Assembly (NCBI GenBank): GCA_023055425.1
Contig: JALGPY010000008.1
Span: 10,674,501 to 10,738,500 of the forward strand
DNA: 64,000 nt
Source: Linanthus parryae
Lineage: Eukaryota > Streptophyta > Magnoliopsida > Ericales > Polemoniaceae
Direction: 5' to 3'
Numbering within the stretch: the first letter of the stretch is position 1; every line of letters starts with the position of its first letter. The notes below the pieces were generated by a model, which was not told where the DNA came from, searched no databases, and worked only from the letters and a program-made list of their open reading frames with translations. Below, piece after piece: positions 1-10,830 of this stretch. Position numbers and translations under genes: made by a program.

Positions 1-1189
1 CCTCTTTTTTGAATTTTGCTGACTCATCTTATGCAGCCGAAGAGTCTCCACAGGGCCTATATAAACCCTGTCTTTGCCATTTGGGTTCTTCATCCCCAAA
101 CATATGCTTTGCCGTGAGTCCTTACGACTGCTGGCTTCAACGCTTGTTTTCCGTTGATTCATGGCAACTTGAAGCTCTGAATCCTGAGTTTGCGCTTTGT
201 GCCATAGAAATAGTTTCCAAGATCCACTTTATGAGGCTTATTGCTGTTTATAACCGTCATGAAGAGGATGCAGATAATACCTCATGTGTGTTCGAAGAAA
301 TTTCTTCGTGTATTATGTGTGCAGGTCATGTTTCCGGCCGCCTCGTGGCGAGGTGCAGCGCCGTAGTGACCGTGCTACCGTCTCGTAATGAACGGCGTGA
401 TTCTTCTTCAGCATCTCCGAAGAAGAATCCGTCACTTTCATGTTTGTGAGCCCGGGGTGACGAACCGTCGCGATCATCCCCGTCTACAAGGAGCCCTTGC
501 CCTTTGGAGCTTCTGCTTGCCTGTAGATCGCCGGAACCGGTGGCTCCTTGGGCAAATGTTATGGGGAGCCTATCTGACAACGGTCTTGTCGGATAGCAGA
601 ATGTCGAGCGTATGGCTTCATGTGGCTCTTTTTAGAGCAAGATCCCCTTTGCTACAGATGTCACCCACAGATTTGGGCATCGTGTAGCCGGCGCTCGAAG
701 CCAGGGCGGTTCATTCTTTGCAGTCCGGGTTTCCGTATCGCGCTTCTGCTGGCTTATCAGCCATTTTTCGAATGTATTGTAAGCCATGTTGGCTGTGTAG
801 TTAGATGCGAGCTTTTCGCTGGTAAGCTGCTATCTAGATAGATAAATTGTAAGTCATTTGACTCATAATGATAAATAGTATTCGTATCATCTGTTCTTTG
901 CAACAAAATACAATTTCGCATGTGTTTCGGCTTGTTTTGCCTTGCATAATGACATGTATTGATTTCGCATATGCGATGTCAATTTACAGATATTTCGCTA
1001 GATCATTCGAGATCGAAATTTCGCAGCTGTGCCATCTTGACGGATGGGCTTGTAGTTTGTCGTTGTAAATCGCATGAGATCACGTTCACAACGTTGCTAT
1101 CGTTCCAGATAATTTTCGAGAGATCAATCAAGATCGTTGAGCTGTGCAAATTGCTATCATAGAAGATAGGCTTTGTTTGAGATAGTTCC
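1..1189. other. Distal 3' region of the Tat element; possible antisense-ORF relic
   Basis: This part of the 3' region has no sense-strand coding. Two overlapping plus-strand open frames (9-449, 146 codons; 388-687, 99 codons) follow a plus-strand TATA motif at 58-65. Tat-lineage elements are known to carry extra, often antisense, ORFs between pol and the 3' LTR, so these may be relics of one. I do not recognise either translation, the frames overlap in different phases, and both could be chance. From about 690 to 1189 I see only AT-rich sequence leading into the tandem array. Confidence 0.35.
58..65 (+). promoter_or_regulatory. Plus-strand TATA motif, antisense to the retrotransposon
   Basis: TATATAAA follows a GC-rich stretch and precedes the open frame that continues to 449. 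It points opposite to gag-pol, as expected for a promoter of an antisense ORF. A single TATA motif is weak evidence. Confidence 0.25.
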
Positions 1190-2275
1190 TCGCATAAACT
1201 GCTATCACAGCAGACAGATCTTTGGAAGATCTAATAAGATGACTCTGTACTCGTGTTGCCATCCTATCAAACGGGTTTGGATAATTAACCCAAAATTGCT
1301 ATCGTAACAGATAGGCTTGAGAAGATCATTATAAGATCGCATCTGTATAACCTGCTATCCCAAGAGATAGGCGTTAGATGATCGATTGAGATCATTTTTG
1401 TATTTCGCTGCTATCGCAAAAGATAGGCTTTGGATGGTCATGTAAGATCGTATTTTCGTTTGGGTGCTATCGCAAGAGATAGGCTTTAATGATCATTTAA
1501 GATCGCATTTTCATTTGATTGCTACCATGAGAGATAGGCTTTGGATGATCACTTAAGATCGCATTTGCGTTCGGCTGCTATCGTAAGAGATAGGCTTTTA
1601 TGATCACTTAAGATCGCATTTGCATTTGATTGCTACCACGAGAGATAGGCTTTAGATGATCACTTAAGATCGCATTTGCGTTTGATTGCTACCATGAAAG
1701 ATAGGCTTTAAATGATCAATTAAGATCGCATTTGCATTGGCTGCCATCGTAGGAGATGGGCTTTAGATGATCATTTAAGATCGCATTCGCGTGTAACTGC
1801 TATCGTAAGAGATAGGCTTTAGATGATCGATTAAGATCACATTTGTAGTGGCTGCCATCGTAGGAGATGGGCTTTAGATGATCACTTAAGATCGCGTTCG
1901 CGTGTAGCTGCTATCGTAAGAGATAGGCTTTAGATGATCGATTAAGATCTCATTTGTATTGGCTGCCATCATAAGAGATGGGCTTTAGATGATCACTTAA
2001 GATCGCATCTGTATTTAGTTGCTATCGTCAGAGATAGGCTTCGATGATCAGCTAGGATCACTTTTGCATTTGCTGCTATCGTAAGAGATAGGCTTTGAAC
2101 GATCGATTGGGATCGCATTTGCTATCGTAAGAGATAGGCTTCGATGATCAATTAAGATCGCATTCGCTATCGTAAGGGATAGGCTTTGATGATCAATTAA
2201 GATCGCATTTGCTATCGTAAGAGATAGGTTTTAATGATCAATCAAGATCGTGTTTGTATCCGTTACTATTGCAGC
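1190..2275. repeat. Tandem array in the 3' region of the Tat element, unit about 45-55 bp
   Basis: About twenty diverged units each contain a core like GCTATCGTAAGAGATAGGCT followed by GATGATCA-n-TTAAGATCGCAT. Units are about 50-55 bp over most of the array and shorten to about 45 bp near 2100-2230. Each has two small palindromic parts (CTATC...GATAG and GATCA...TTAAGATC). Arrays of this kind in the 3' untranslated region are a known property of Tat/Ogre elements and can seed satellites. Spacers are near-identical in sequence, so this is not a CRISPR-like array. Confidence 0.85.
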
Positions 2276-2490
2276 GAATAAATCATTGTTAACAGTCGTA
2301 ACAAATTAGATAAAGCGATATAAACGGCTAGAAAATATGAACTTCTCATTTGGGAGAATTCTTTTATTATGACATTCTCATATGGGAGAGATAGGATTAC
2401 AATCCTCTCATATGGGAGAGGAGATTGCGAATATCGTAGCCACATGAGACATTAAGCAACGTTATCATAAAACGTATAAAATCAGAGGAG

Positions 2491-3117
2491 TCAAGGATAG
2501 TACTTCTTGATCCAGCGCATGTTGACTGAGCTTGGAGTTGAGGTTGTGCCGTGCAACCTTCGTATGCTGCAGTAGCCGCTATCGAAGACTTCTGTGACTT
2601 CGAAGGGTCCCTCCCAATTAGCTGCGAACTTTGGGTGGGTTGCCTCTCGCATGCAGTGATCAGATGCGCGCAGGACCAGGTCGCCAACTGCGAAATCCCG
2701 TCGCTGGACTGTCTTGTTATAGGCGCGAGCGATTCTTTCTTGGTACCGCTTGTTAGTCCTTTTGGCTTGTTCTCGCTTTTCTTCCAGCAAGACTAAATCA
2801 TGATCGCGTTGGTTTTCGTAGAGCGCGTGGAAGGCCAGCCTTGCCGAATTGACTCTGACCTCCGCAGGTACCACAGCTTCGGCCCCATAGCATAGTAGAA
2901 ATGGCGAGGCCCCTGTGGGTGTCCTTGGAGAAGTTCTGTAGGCCCACAGAGCTATGTTAAGAGAGTCGGCCCACTTCTTGTGGTCATCTGCGACCATCTT
3001 GCTCAGAATTCTCAGCAGCGTTTTGTTAGTCGCCTCGGCTTGCCCGTTTCCCTTTGGATAATAGGGGGTAGAGCATATCTGCCTGATATTGTACTCCGCA
3101 AGTTTTGTAGCTACCTT
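2491..3117 (-). pseudogene. Integrase C-terminal part of the Tat polyprotein
   Basis: The minus frame starts at the deletion junction near 3117 and reads through the integrase segment with YYPKGNGQAEATNK, then ADSLNIALWAYRTSPRTPTG and the C-terminal part (GDLVLR, WEGPFEV, ending KKYYP). The zinc finger and most of the DDE core are missing. It is in a different frame from the reverse transcriptase upstream, so the deletion also broke the reading frame. It would normally give the joining activity that inserts the cDNA; this fragment cannot. Confidence 0.85.
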
Positions 3118-4358
3118 GATTCAGCAGGCTGCACAATGCGGGAGATGTAATAGATAGGCCTCTCTTGTCCCTCATAGATCTGAGCCAAGAGCGCTCCTAT
3201 AGACTTCCTTGTCGATGTAAGGTATAGCAGAAGCGGCGATCCCAGTTGAGGCGCGATCATTATCTTTGGGGATGTGAGTAGCTCCTTTAGCTTTTCGAAT
3301 GCGGCTTCGTGATCAGGAGCCCAGTTGTACGCGGCGTCCTTCTTGAGGAGGGTGCTGAAGCAGCACGTGATCTCGGCGACTGCTGGGATGAATCTCCGCA
3401 GATATGACAATTTTCCCAAGAATGTTTTCAAGGTACTTTGATCGTGAGGTGGCGTCATGCTGGTGATGGCTGACACTTTCGCAGGGTCAGGCTCGATCCC
3501 TTGGCGATGGACCACGCACCCCAAAAACTTCCCCGAGGTCACGCCGAAGGCGCATTTCATGGGGTTCATTTTCAGTTGAAAGCTCCTGCATCTGTTGAAT
3601 ACCTTTCGCAAGTCTGCAAGGTGATCTGCTTCATACTTGGATTTGACGACCAAGTCATCCACATAGAATTCCACTTCTTTGTGCATCATGTCGTGGAATA
3701 GAGCCATCATGGCCCGCTGATAGGTTGCGCCTGCATTCTTAAGGCCGAATGGCATTACCGTATAGTTGAATACCCCTACGGGGGTGATGAATGCAGTTTT
3801 CCTTGCATCTTCGGGATCCATTTTGATTTGATTGTACCCACTGAAGCCGTCCATGAAACTGAACATGCGATGGCCTGCCGTTGAATCAATGAGCAAGTCA
3901 ATATTAGGCAGTGGGAAATCGTCCTTGGGACAGAAACGATTGAGGTCTCGGAAGTCCACGCAGATGCGGAGCTGTCCGTTCTTCTTCACCACTGGCACGA
4001 TGTTGGCCAACCATGTGGGATGGTGATTTGGCTCTATGAACTTGGCATCTAGGAGTTTGACGATCTCCTGTTTGATCTTCACGTTGAGCTCTGGCCTGAA
4101 GCTTCTGGTGCTTTGCTTGACCGGTTTAGACCCTGGGATGACGTCTAAACGGTGCATAGTGATGCTCGTGTCTAGACCTGGCATCTCGTCGTATTCCCAT
4201 GCGAACACGTCCTTGTATTCAGTTAGGAGCTGCAACAGCCCTTGTTCCTCTTCGCTTGTGAGGTCCGCACTCAGGAAGACTGGCCTCCTCTTTTCCTCGT
4301 TCGGGCTGAGGAACACTTCCTTAAGCTCTTGCTTTTGCGGTCTTGGCCTGTCTTCCAT
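3111..4358 (-). pseudogene. Reverse transcriptase with truncated RNase H, Tat-type gypsy
   Basis: 415 codons from the first ATG; the frame stays open about 100 nt further upstream. It contains the reverse transcriptase palm and fingers (KKNGQLRICVDFRDLN near residue 125, PFGLKNAGATYQRAM near 200, catalytic YVDD near 230), the thumb/connection (FLGKLSYLRRFIP) and only the start of RNase H (LLLYLTSTRKSIGALLAQ), then hits a stop just after YYISRI. The rest of RNase H and the integrase core are deleted. The catalytic YVDD is kept, so the reverse transcriptase domain may have stayed intact after the deletion. Confidence 0.88.
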
Positions 4359-4490
4359 GCATTCGGGCGCTTCTTTGAGTTTCTCCTCTGGAGTGCCCTG
4401 TGTTGGCCCTTCTGTCGGCGCAACTTGCTCGATTTGATTGATTTGCCCAGGGACATCCCCATGCCCGTGTGAGGACGTCCCCGCGCACCT

Positions 4491-7103
4491 TCATATGCGA
4501 TAGCATTTCTTCCCATTGGCGTAGAAGCTCTCTATCTCCTTGCCCTCGGGGTCGTGCTTTGCGATCCTCTTCAGAGTGTAGACACTCTTGCGATGATATG
4601 CGATGCGCGGCGCCTCTTCGTGAATAGGCGGCGTTTCCTTGGTATCTCCCCTTGTTACCATCACACCTGCAGGTGACTGGTCCTTGATGTCCTCCCAGAG
4701 AGGTAAAGGAGTGGGGTTGAATGGTCCCGGTGTTTGCTCGTCGGCCATCTCGGTGAACCACACCGCCTCGCTGAGATGTGCTTCATCCAAGTTGAATGGG
4801 TTGGTTGAGGCCGGTATTTCGACAATCCTGTCGTTCCAGATAGCTTTCATCATCTGGTGAGCCGTGGAAGGGATTGCGTCGAAGCGATGAATCCAGGCCC
4901 GACCTATGATCATGTGGTATGTGGTGTTCGCGTCTATGACATAGAACTTCGCCGAGCACTTGATTTTGCCGATCTGAACGCCCAGGCGAATCCAACCGAT
5001 CGTCATTCTGGAGTCGCTTCCGAATCCCACCAGCGGGGATGGACGCTTGACTACCTTGTGCTCGGGGATCCCTGCTAGCTTCAGCGTATGGAGTGGAACA
5101 ACATTGACCGCTGCTCCTCCGTCGACGAATGCTCGCTTGAATTCGACGCCGTTGATGATGGCGGTCACGTATAGGGGCCTCTGGTGGCTCGCATCTGTCT
5201 TCTTGTCGCTGGCAGAAAAGGTCATGATCTTTTCTGTAGGACGGGACGCCCTGATGACTTTCCCGTTGGAGACCACGAGCTCCTCCTCGTAGTCCTCTGC
5301 TACCCTTAAGATTGCTTTTGTCATGTCCGCTCGACATTTTTCGGAGAAGTTCATCTCGTTGAAGAATCTGTCGAAGCCGTGCGACCCTTTCATGCGGTCG
5401 GCACGCTCATCTTCCGTGTCCATGCTGTAGTCTTCATCTTCATGGACTTCAGCAACGATGGGCAGACCATCCTCTGCGACTTCTTCCAAGTCAACTATCG
5501 AGATCATGGCGACCTCTTTGCCTTTTGAGCCCGAATCTGTATGGGCAGGCAACGGGTTGTTGCGCACATCCTTCCGATGGTCACTGACAATGAGTTCGCC
5601 GCTCTTCATCTTCTGATCGAGCGTGAATCTGAGCTTCTTGCACTCGGCTGTGGGGTGCATGACCTTGCCGTGGTATTCGCACCACTTAGGGTCCCTCGTC
5701 ATCTCCTTGGAGGGTGCTTTCTCGAGCGGTGGGAGGACGCCGTCCTTACGCCACTGTCTGCAGAGATCGCTCGCTTCCTCCACCGAGCATGGCAGAGGCG
5801 GTGCATCGAAGTTTGCAGCCTTTGCTTGCTTCTGGGGTGAAACTGTGTTGACTTCAGCTTCGCGCCCCCGCTTGTAGCTAAATCTGCCGATCTTGTAGGT
5901 GGTGCCGCTCGCAGGTCGTTCTGGAGCGCTCTTCTTTCTCTGTCTCTCGACAATGGGCTCGATGTTCATCGTGCACTCGATGAGCTTTGAAAACGTGGGT
6001 GTTTGCAAATTGATTAGCATGCTCTTGTACTCATCTCGCATGCACTGCAGGCATATCTCTACGAGCCGGCTTTCGAGCATGGGATCCTTGCACTCCAAGG
6101 ATTTCGCTCTGAATTTCTTGATGAAAGTGATTCCGTCTTCTTCGCGTTTCTGATACATCCGCGAGAGGTGGATCATCGTCACCTTCTCTTCCATCTGGAA
6201 GAACTTGGTGTAGAACTTCTGGACCATGTCATCCCAAGTCTTCACAGATCCGGGCTCCAACGTCCGGTACCATTTGTATGCTACATTCCCAAGGGTTTTT
6301 GGGAACTCTCGCATCAGCAGCTTGGGATCAGCTCCGTATGGACCCATGACATCGATGAAACGCATGACATGCTCATGAGCGTTTCCATTGACGTCTTCGA
6401 ACTTGTCCCATTTGGGAGCCTTGTACCCCGCCGGGTTAGGCATGAGATAGATCTCTCGTGGGATGGGTGGATCATTGTCTAGCTTCGGGATGATGGTATC
6501 CGCGAATGACTGATGAGCCAAGATGGAGTCCACGCGCTTCTGCAAGGACGTCATGCATTCTGGGAGGCTTCCCTCGGTAGCTGCCGGAGGGGTTGCCGTA
6601 GGCGGTGGCGACACATATGCCGCCGGAGGGTTGGGAGTGTATTGACTGCCCGCGTTTCCCCAAATCGTCGCTGGTGGAGGCAGAGTGTACTGCAAAGTTG
6701 TGTTAGACGCCAAAGCCGTGGGCTGAGAGGCGTGAGCGGCAGGGGGTAGCATTTGCGCTGTTGATCCTTGGATCGAAGGCAGCTGCGCGGCTGACGGTAG
6801 AGTTTGCAGATGAGGGTTGGGAGGCGTGGCCGACGCTCCCAATCCTGGAGCAGTAGGGGTTCCTCCTCCCTGAGGGGTGGCGGTACCTGGTGGAGGATTT
6901 GGCGCAAGGGTGCCCAGAACGGCCAAGATCCGCTCCAACTGCGCAGATTGAGACTTGAGAGCTTTTGCCTGACTTTGGACAGTGGCGTCCAAAGACTCCA
7001 AAGTTGGTGCCTCGCCGGGAGTCGTCGGAGTACGGCGGACTTCGTCTCCCGAGGGAGTTTCGGTGGAAGGCGACCGGTTGCTGACATCATCCTCCTGAGA
7101 CAT
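4491..7103 (-). CDS. Gag-protease polyprotein of the Tat gypsy element
   Basis: 870 codons, uninterrupted. The first ~200 residues are proline-, threonine- and alanine-rich low-complexity sequence. The capsid-type retrotransposon gag domain follows at about 220-390 (WDKFEDVNGNAHEHVMRF, YKWYRTLEPGSVKTWDDM, LSRMYQKREEDGI). The C-terminal third has an aspartic-protease fold region with VDGGAAVNVVPL near 655 in the place of the active-site D-S/T-G motif. The ATG lies only 18 bp beyond the primer binding site. A TGA ends it before the pol frame, so pol expression would need read-through or a frame change. The intact frame suggests a fairly recent insertion despite the pol deletion. Confidence 0.88.
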   Translation of the reverse strand: MSQEDDVSNRSPSTETPSGDEVRRTPTTPGEAPTLESLDATVQSQAKALKSQSAQLERILAVLGTLAPNPPPGTATPQGGGTPTAPGLGASATPPNPHLQTLPSAAQLPSIQGSTAQMLPPAAHASQPTALASNTTLQYTLPPPATIWGNAGSQYTPNPPAAYVSPPPTATPPAATEGSLPECMTSLQKRVDSILAHQSFADTIIPKLDNDPPIPREIYLMPNPAGYKAPKWDKFEDVNGNAHEHVMRFIDVMGPYGADPKLLMREFPKTLGNVAYKWYRTLEPGSVKTWDDMVQKFYTKFFQMEEKVTMIHLSRMYQKREEDGITFIKKFRAKSLECKDPMLESRLVEICLQCMRDEYKSMLINLQTPTFSKLIECTMNIEPIVERQRKKSAPERPASGTTYKIGRFSYKRGREAEVNTVSPQKQAKAANFDAPPLPCSVEEASDLCRQWRKDGVLPPLEKAPSKEMTRDPKWCEYHGKVMHPTAECKKLRFTLDQKMKSGELIVSDHRKDVRNNPLPAHTDSGSKGKEVAMISIVDLEEVAEDGLPIVAEVHEDEDYSMDTEDERADRMKGSHGFDRFFNEMNFSEKCRADMTKAILRVAEDYEEELVVSNGKVIRASRPTEKIMTFSASDKKTDASHQRPLYVTAIINGVEFKRAFVDGGAAVNVVPLHTLKLAGIPEHKVVKRPSPLVGFGSDSRMTIGWIRLGVQIGKIKCSAKFYVIDANTTYHMIIGRAWIHRFDAIPSTAHQMMKAIWNDRIVEIPASTNPFNLDEAHLSEAVWFTEMADEQTPGPFNPTPLPLWEDIKDQSPAGVMVTRGDTKETPPIHEEAPRIAYHRKSVYTLKRIAKHDPEGKEIESFYANGKKCYRI

Positions 7104-7121
7104 GGTTGCTTTTGCTGGTAA

Positions 7122-7141
7122 GATTCACGTCGGGTTCACCA
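7122..7141 (-). other. Primer binding site of the Tat element
   Basis: The minus-strand sequence TGGTGAACCCGACGTGAATC lies three bases inside the 5' LTR. It starts with TGG as expected for a site that pairs with a tRNA 3' CCA end. I could not assign the tRNA with confidence. Confidence 0.6.
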
Positions 7142-7144
7142 AAA

Positions 7145-7754
7145 TGTGCACAAGAGATTCCGGCGGGGAGACCTCCGTGTACACCGTACGTAGTGGATCA
7201 GGGATCGCACAGGAAGAATAGGGGTGTGTGTAGGGAGAGAGCAAGTCAGTAGCAATGTCTGAGAGAGAGACAGAGGTTTGGCAGAGCTTCCGCGTATGGC
7301 AGTGTTGTTCTCTTTGTATGGAAAGAGTAACGATGTATATATACTGGAGAACGTGACCGTTGTAGTGTGGTTAATGCGCCCATTAATGGCGGCTTAATTA
7401 GCTTAACCATAACGGCACGTTCGTCCGAGTATATAGGAACCGTTAGAGCACGTGGTGCGCGAGTACCGGAACCGTTACGAGGTTGACCGGGTTTGACCGG
7501 ATTGACCGGGTCTAGGGAGCTCGTGCCATAGATCTCTCAAAACAGTTACTAAAGGTCGCGCGCGGGCTTGGCTCGCACGCGACAGGGCTTACTCTAGCCT
7601 CCAAACCACAAAGTCCCTACAAGTCCCGTGCAGTGGTATGCGAGGGCTCTGTCTCGCAGCCCCCACATGGATCAGCTCGGCTGGTGATCCTGTGTGTGTG
7701 GAGCACAATATGGTGTGCTGGATGCTTGCCACGTGGCCTAGATCTGCCATGTCA
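7145..7754 (-). repeat. 5' LTR of the Tat element
   Basis: On the plus strand it begins TGTGCACAAG next to the primer binding site and probably ends ATGTCA at 7754, so it has TG...CA ends on both strands. The right edge is inferred from the point where a flanking LINE reading frame (RNase H, KLNTDGS) resumes near 7760-7780. A candidate 5-bp target copy is TAAAG at 7755-7759, but its partner is outside the window. Confidence 0.6.
7335..7344 (-). promoter_or_regulatory. LTR TATA box
   Basis: GTATATATAC on the minus strand within the 5' LTR, about 190 bp upstream of the LTR end. Position and orientation suit initiation of the genomic RNA near 7305-7312. Confidence 0.5.
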
Positions 7755-9155
7755 TAAAGCAGTATCTACAACAGCAACACCATATTCACCATTTTTGCTC
7801 CCATCCGTGTTAAGTTTAATTTTACCTGCATTGGAGGGGGGGGGGGAGGGGGATCCATCTAGAGTGCCTAATAGATAGATCCAAATCAGACCTTACCTTG
7901 GCATAGGCATCAAATTATCTCCTTTGCATAGTTTGCAATTCTTTTGCAGCTGTTCGTAGCATATGGCTGAATCTGGTTGAAAATTAGGTTATTTCTGGTT
8001 TTCCAAATCTCCCAGCAAGAGGTGATAAACACTGTGCTACTATGTCTGCTGCGCTCACAGCCTTTTTTTTTTTACTGTCAAACCAGGTGGTGAAATTCTG
8101 GTTATGACACTTAGTAACCCAGTGATCACCTTTAATATACCTCCATATACTGTTAGCAATGGGACAATGTCTAAGAAGGTGATCCAGATCCTCAGGAACA
8201 GAAGGGCAGTTCTCACAACTGTCATCATTAGTAAGCCTTCTAATTTGCCTTGAGAGTTTGTAAGTAATTTTTTTTGCTTCACCTTCTCAAGTAAAGAGGA
8301 TAAGCTTGGAGGGGATTTTAAGTTTCTAAACCCACCTCCAGTCAACATTATTTCCCCACTTTGTTGAGTAGTGGTAAGCATTGCTAGTGGTAACACACCA
8401 GGTTCACAATCTGCGGAATTTAAATACTTTGGATAGAGAGGAGATCCTCACCACTAATGAAGCGCTGGTGGGTTTCAAATCTCTAATTCTTCATTTCGTC
8501 AATGATGCTCTTAACTTTCCAGTGTTTGAAGGGGAAGTTAGAATTGGAATATTTCTCTTTTAGGGAGGAGGTCCCAACCACCAGTCCTCCCAAATTTTGA
8601 TGCTATCACCATCACCAACACGCTATTTTACAGTTATCTTTTATGATCTAGCTAGCTTTGGTGATGCTTTTCCAAACAAATGAGGCTTGAGAATCTTTAG
8701 GCCAATTGAGGAGGTTATTACTAAGAAGGTATTTCTTTTGAAGAATATCAATCTGTAAGCCTTCCCCTTTGAGGCCAGTTAAACGTAGCCAAAAAGCGAG
8801 TTTCTGGTCTTTGGCAGTCCTCATAACCAGACCACCCTCCCTTTTACTTATACCCACAATGCTCCAATTAACACAGTGCATTTTTTTGCTTGTGCCATCA
8901 TGCCCCTATAAGAAGTGCCTATTACATCTGTCAATTTCTTTGCATATTTATTCTCGAAGGGCGTTGGTTTGCATGGTAATAAGGAATTGTGGAGCTGACA
9001 TATTTAGCTAACACCAATCTTCCGGCCAAGGACAAGGCATAGCTTTTCATCCAGACAGTCTAGTTTTTAGCTCGCTCACAATGTTTTCAAACTGTATTTT
9101 GAGCCTTTTCCATGGAGAAGTTGGACCCAAGGTGTTTTTTGAGCCTTTTCCACGG
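7755..9155 (-). mobile_element. Degraded L1-type LINE, C-terminal half
   Basis: On the minus strand interrupted frames give, in order: a reverse transcriptase thumb part (RLSGWK near 9050 and a loading motif like LSLAGRLVLAK), the KREGGLVMR-type segment (8650-8880), a zf-RVT finger (CENCPSVPEDLDHLLRHC near 8180), the WEIWKTRNNLIF motif (7990) and the start of RNase H (KLNTDGSKNGEYG near 7800). The frame has several stops. The Tat retrotransposon interrupts the RNase H domain. A 14-bp run of G lies at 7837-7850. Confidence 0.75.
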
Positions 9156-9159
9156 TTCA

Positions 9160-10440
9160 TCCATCTGACTGTCATGTGTTTGGATTTGGGTTTAGGGGAT
9201 TTAGTATGTTGGTTATGGGTCTGGGGGTGGGCAGCGTAGTAGTAGCGGTGGTGTTTTGAAGTTCAAATTAATTTATGTTTTGATTTAGTGGTGGCGGCAG
9301 TAGTGTTGGTCTGATGGTTTGGGTATTCATGGTGGTTCAGAGGGGGTTCTTTGATTGAGTGACAGATTGCTTTGGTGGTCTAGGCCCTGTGGTGTGCTGG
9401 GTTGAAGTTGGTAATGAGTGCTGGTGATGGTTGTGGGTGTACTGGTGGTTGATTTAGGAGCTGGGTGTGGTTTTGGTTGGTTACAAGGTTTGATGATGAT
9501 GATTTGGACGGAGGTGGAGCTGGGTGTTAATGGGTTATGGCTGAATGCTGATGGCTATGGAGGTCTGCAGGTTGTTGGCTATGGGTATTCGTTCGTTGAA
9601 AGTTCTGGGGAATTAGGTGGCTGTGGTGGTTGCAGGTGGAGTTTCAGGTTAATGGAAGAGGTAGTGTACTGATGGTGAATGGTGAATTAGATAGATGACT
9701 GATGTTGGTTTCGGACTGGGTTTATGGGTAGAAGGCGAAGGCAGCGGCTATGGTCGGTAATTGATGGGTGGTAGTGTGCTGGTGTTGGCCGTTGGTAACA
9801 GGTTTGTGGTCAATTGGGTATTGGTTTCAGTATTTAGGGTGAAGTCAGGGTATCTTCGGGTGTTGTGTGGGGTAAAAGTTTGGTAGTTTGTAGGTTTTGG
9901 TTTCATGGAGGTTAGGTTGCGAGTGTATTGCAGCAGGTTCAAGAGTTGGGCAATTGTTTGAAGGGGAAGTTTCAGGGTGTAGAAGGAAGATGCGTTGAAG
10001 CTGATGATAATTTGTAGGGTACTGGTAATTTAGGGTGAATGGTGGAATTGGAGGTGGAGCGGTGACTACTGAGGTTTGTTGGTGTAGTGGCTGTTAGTTT
10101 GAGTAGTGTAATGGAGGAAGTTTGGGCGTTTGTGATGGTGGTGTTGCAGGTGGGGATTCGGCGGTGGCGGTGGTTGTTTTGTTGTTGTTGTGTTGGTGGT
10201 GTCAGTGGTGGTGGTGGTGGTGGAGGTGGAGGTGGTGGTGAAGAAGAACACCAAGAACAAGGGGCAATTAGTGATATGGGCATTTATGTCAACTCACCCT
10301 TCCAAAGGTAGAATGGTCCAAAACAGTGTGATTTAACAGAAGGGTGGTATTCGTCCAACTTCCATCCAGTGACAGGGGGTAATGATCTTTATCCAAACAA
10401 CAGGGGGTGGATTGGCATTTAATCCAAACTCAAGGGGTGG
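9160..10440. repeat. GT-rich low-complexity block inserted in the LINE
   Basis: The plus strand is dominated by GGT/TGG/GTT runs, rising to a (GGT)n tract at 10205-10240. Read on the minus strand it starts with TAAAAGACAAATTCCACCCC near 10450, followed by spaced ACCCCCTG motifs, then CACCACC-rich sequence. The open frames in it (9418-9672, 10087-10311 and minus-strand ones) are products of composition, not recognisable genes. It lies where the reverse transcriptase palm of the LINE should be. A related head sequence recurs at 32330, so this is probably a non-autonomous element of its own. Confidence 0.5.
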
Positions 10441-10830
10441 AATTTGTCTTTTACCCTTTTATTTCTTTTAAAGACACATGTTGGTTAAGGGCCTCAAAAC
10501 CAACCTGCTCATTCCTTTTCACTAAGGCATTGTCCCAATTGTCACTGGTGCTTCTAAAGCTACTGTCTTCTTAAAAAAGGGGTGGCAAAATTATTATAAC
10601 AATGGACTTTATATGGTCTTGGTCATTCACCCAGGTACCATCCTCTTTCTTTATCATACTAATTCTGTTTTTCCTCCTAGTGGCTGTTGAGATGTGAAAA
10701 AAATGTATTCCTTTCACCATTAACAAGCCAGTTAGCCCTAGATTTTTGTCGCCAAAGAATTTATTCCTGTTCCGAAATCTTGTTCAACTCGTTGTTGATT
10801 ATAGGACCGAGTTGATTATTTCTCTTTGTT
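10440..10830 (-). mobile_element. Degraded LINE, segment upstream of reverse transcriptase
   Basis: The minus strand encodes ILWRQKSRANWLVNGERNTFFFH (given here only as landmark motifs WRQKSRANW and NGERNTFFFH) and KEDGTWVNDQDHIKSIV, the linker between endonuclease and reverse transcriptase in plant L1 elements. A TAA interrupts it near 10786. It is collinear with the C-terminal half at 7755-9155 and is probably the same old insertion, with the palm domain lost. Confidence 0.65.

Larger units (their letters stand above)
1..7754 (-). mobile_element. Tat-lineage Ty3/gypsy LTR retrotransposon, deleted copy, 3' LTR outside window
   Basis: Read on the minus strand the order is 5' LTR (7145-7754), primer binding site, gag-protease, reverse transcriptase, integrase C-terminus, then a long 3' region with a tandem array. 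The reverse transcriptase (FPLPNID, GLKNAGATYQRAM, YVDDLVVKS motifs) and the long 3' region between integrase and 3' LTR are typical of the Tat/Ogre/Retand lineage. A deletion near 3105-3117 removed most of RNase H and the integrase core, so this copy cannot be autonomous. No copy of the LTR sequence is seen in bases 1-2490, so the 3' LTR should lie left of the window. Confidence 0.85.

Noticed and set aside
1190..2275. CRISPR-like array
   Set aside because: Units are continuous tandem repeats without unique spacers, in a plant retrotransposon.
9418..10311. Glycine-rich or histidine/threonine-rich protein genes in the GT-rich block
   Set aside because: Frames on both strands follow the trinucleotide composition; no start context, signal or family pattern.
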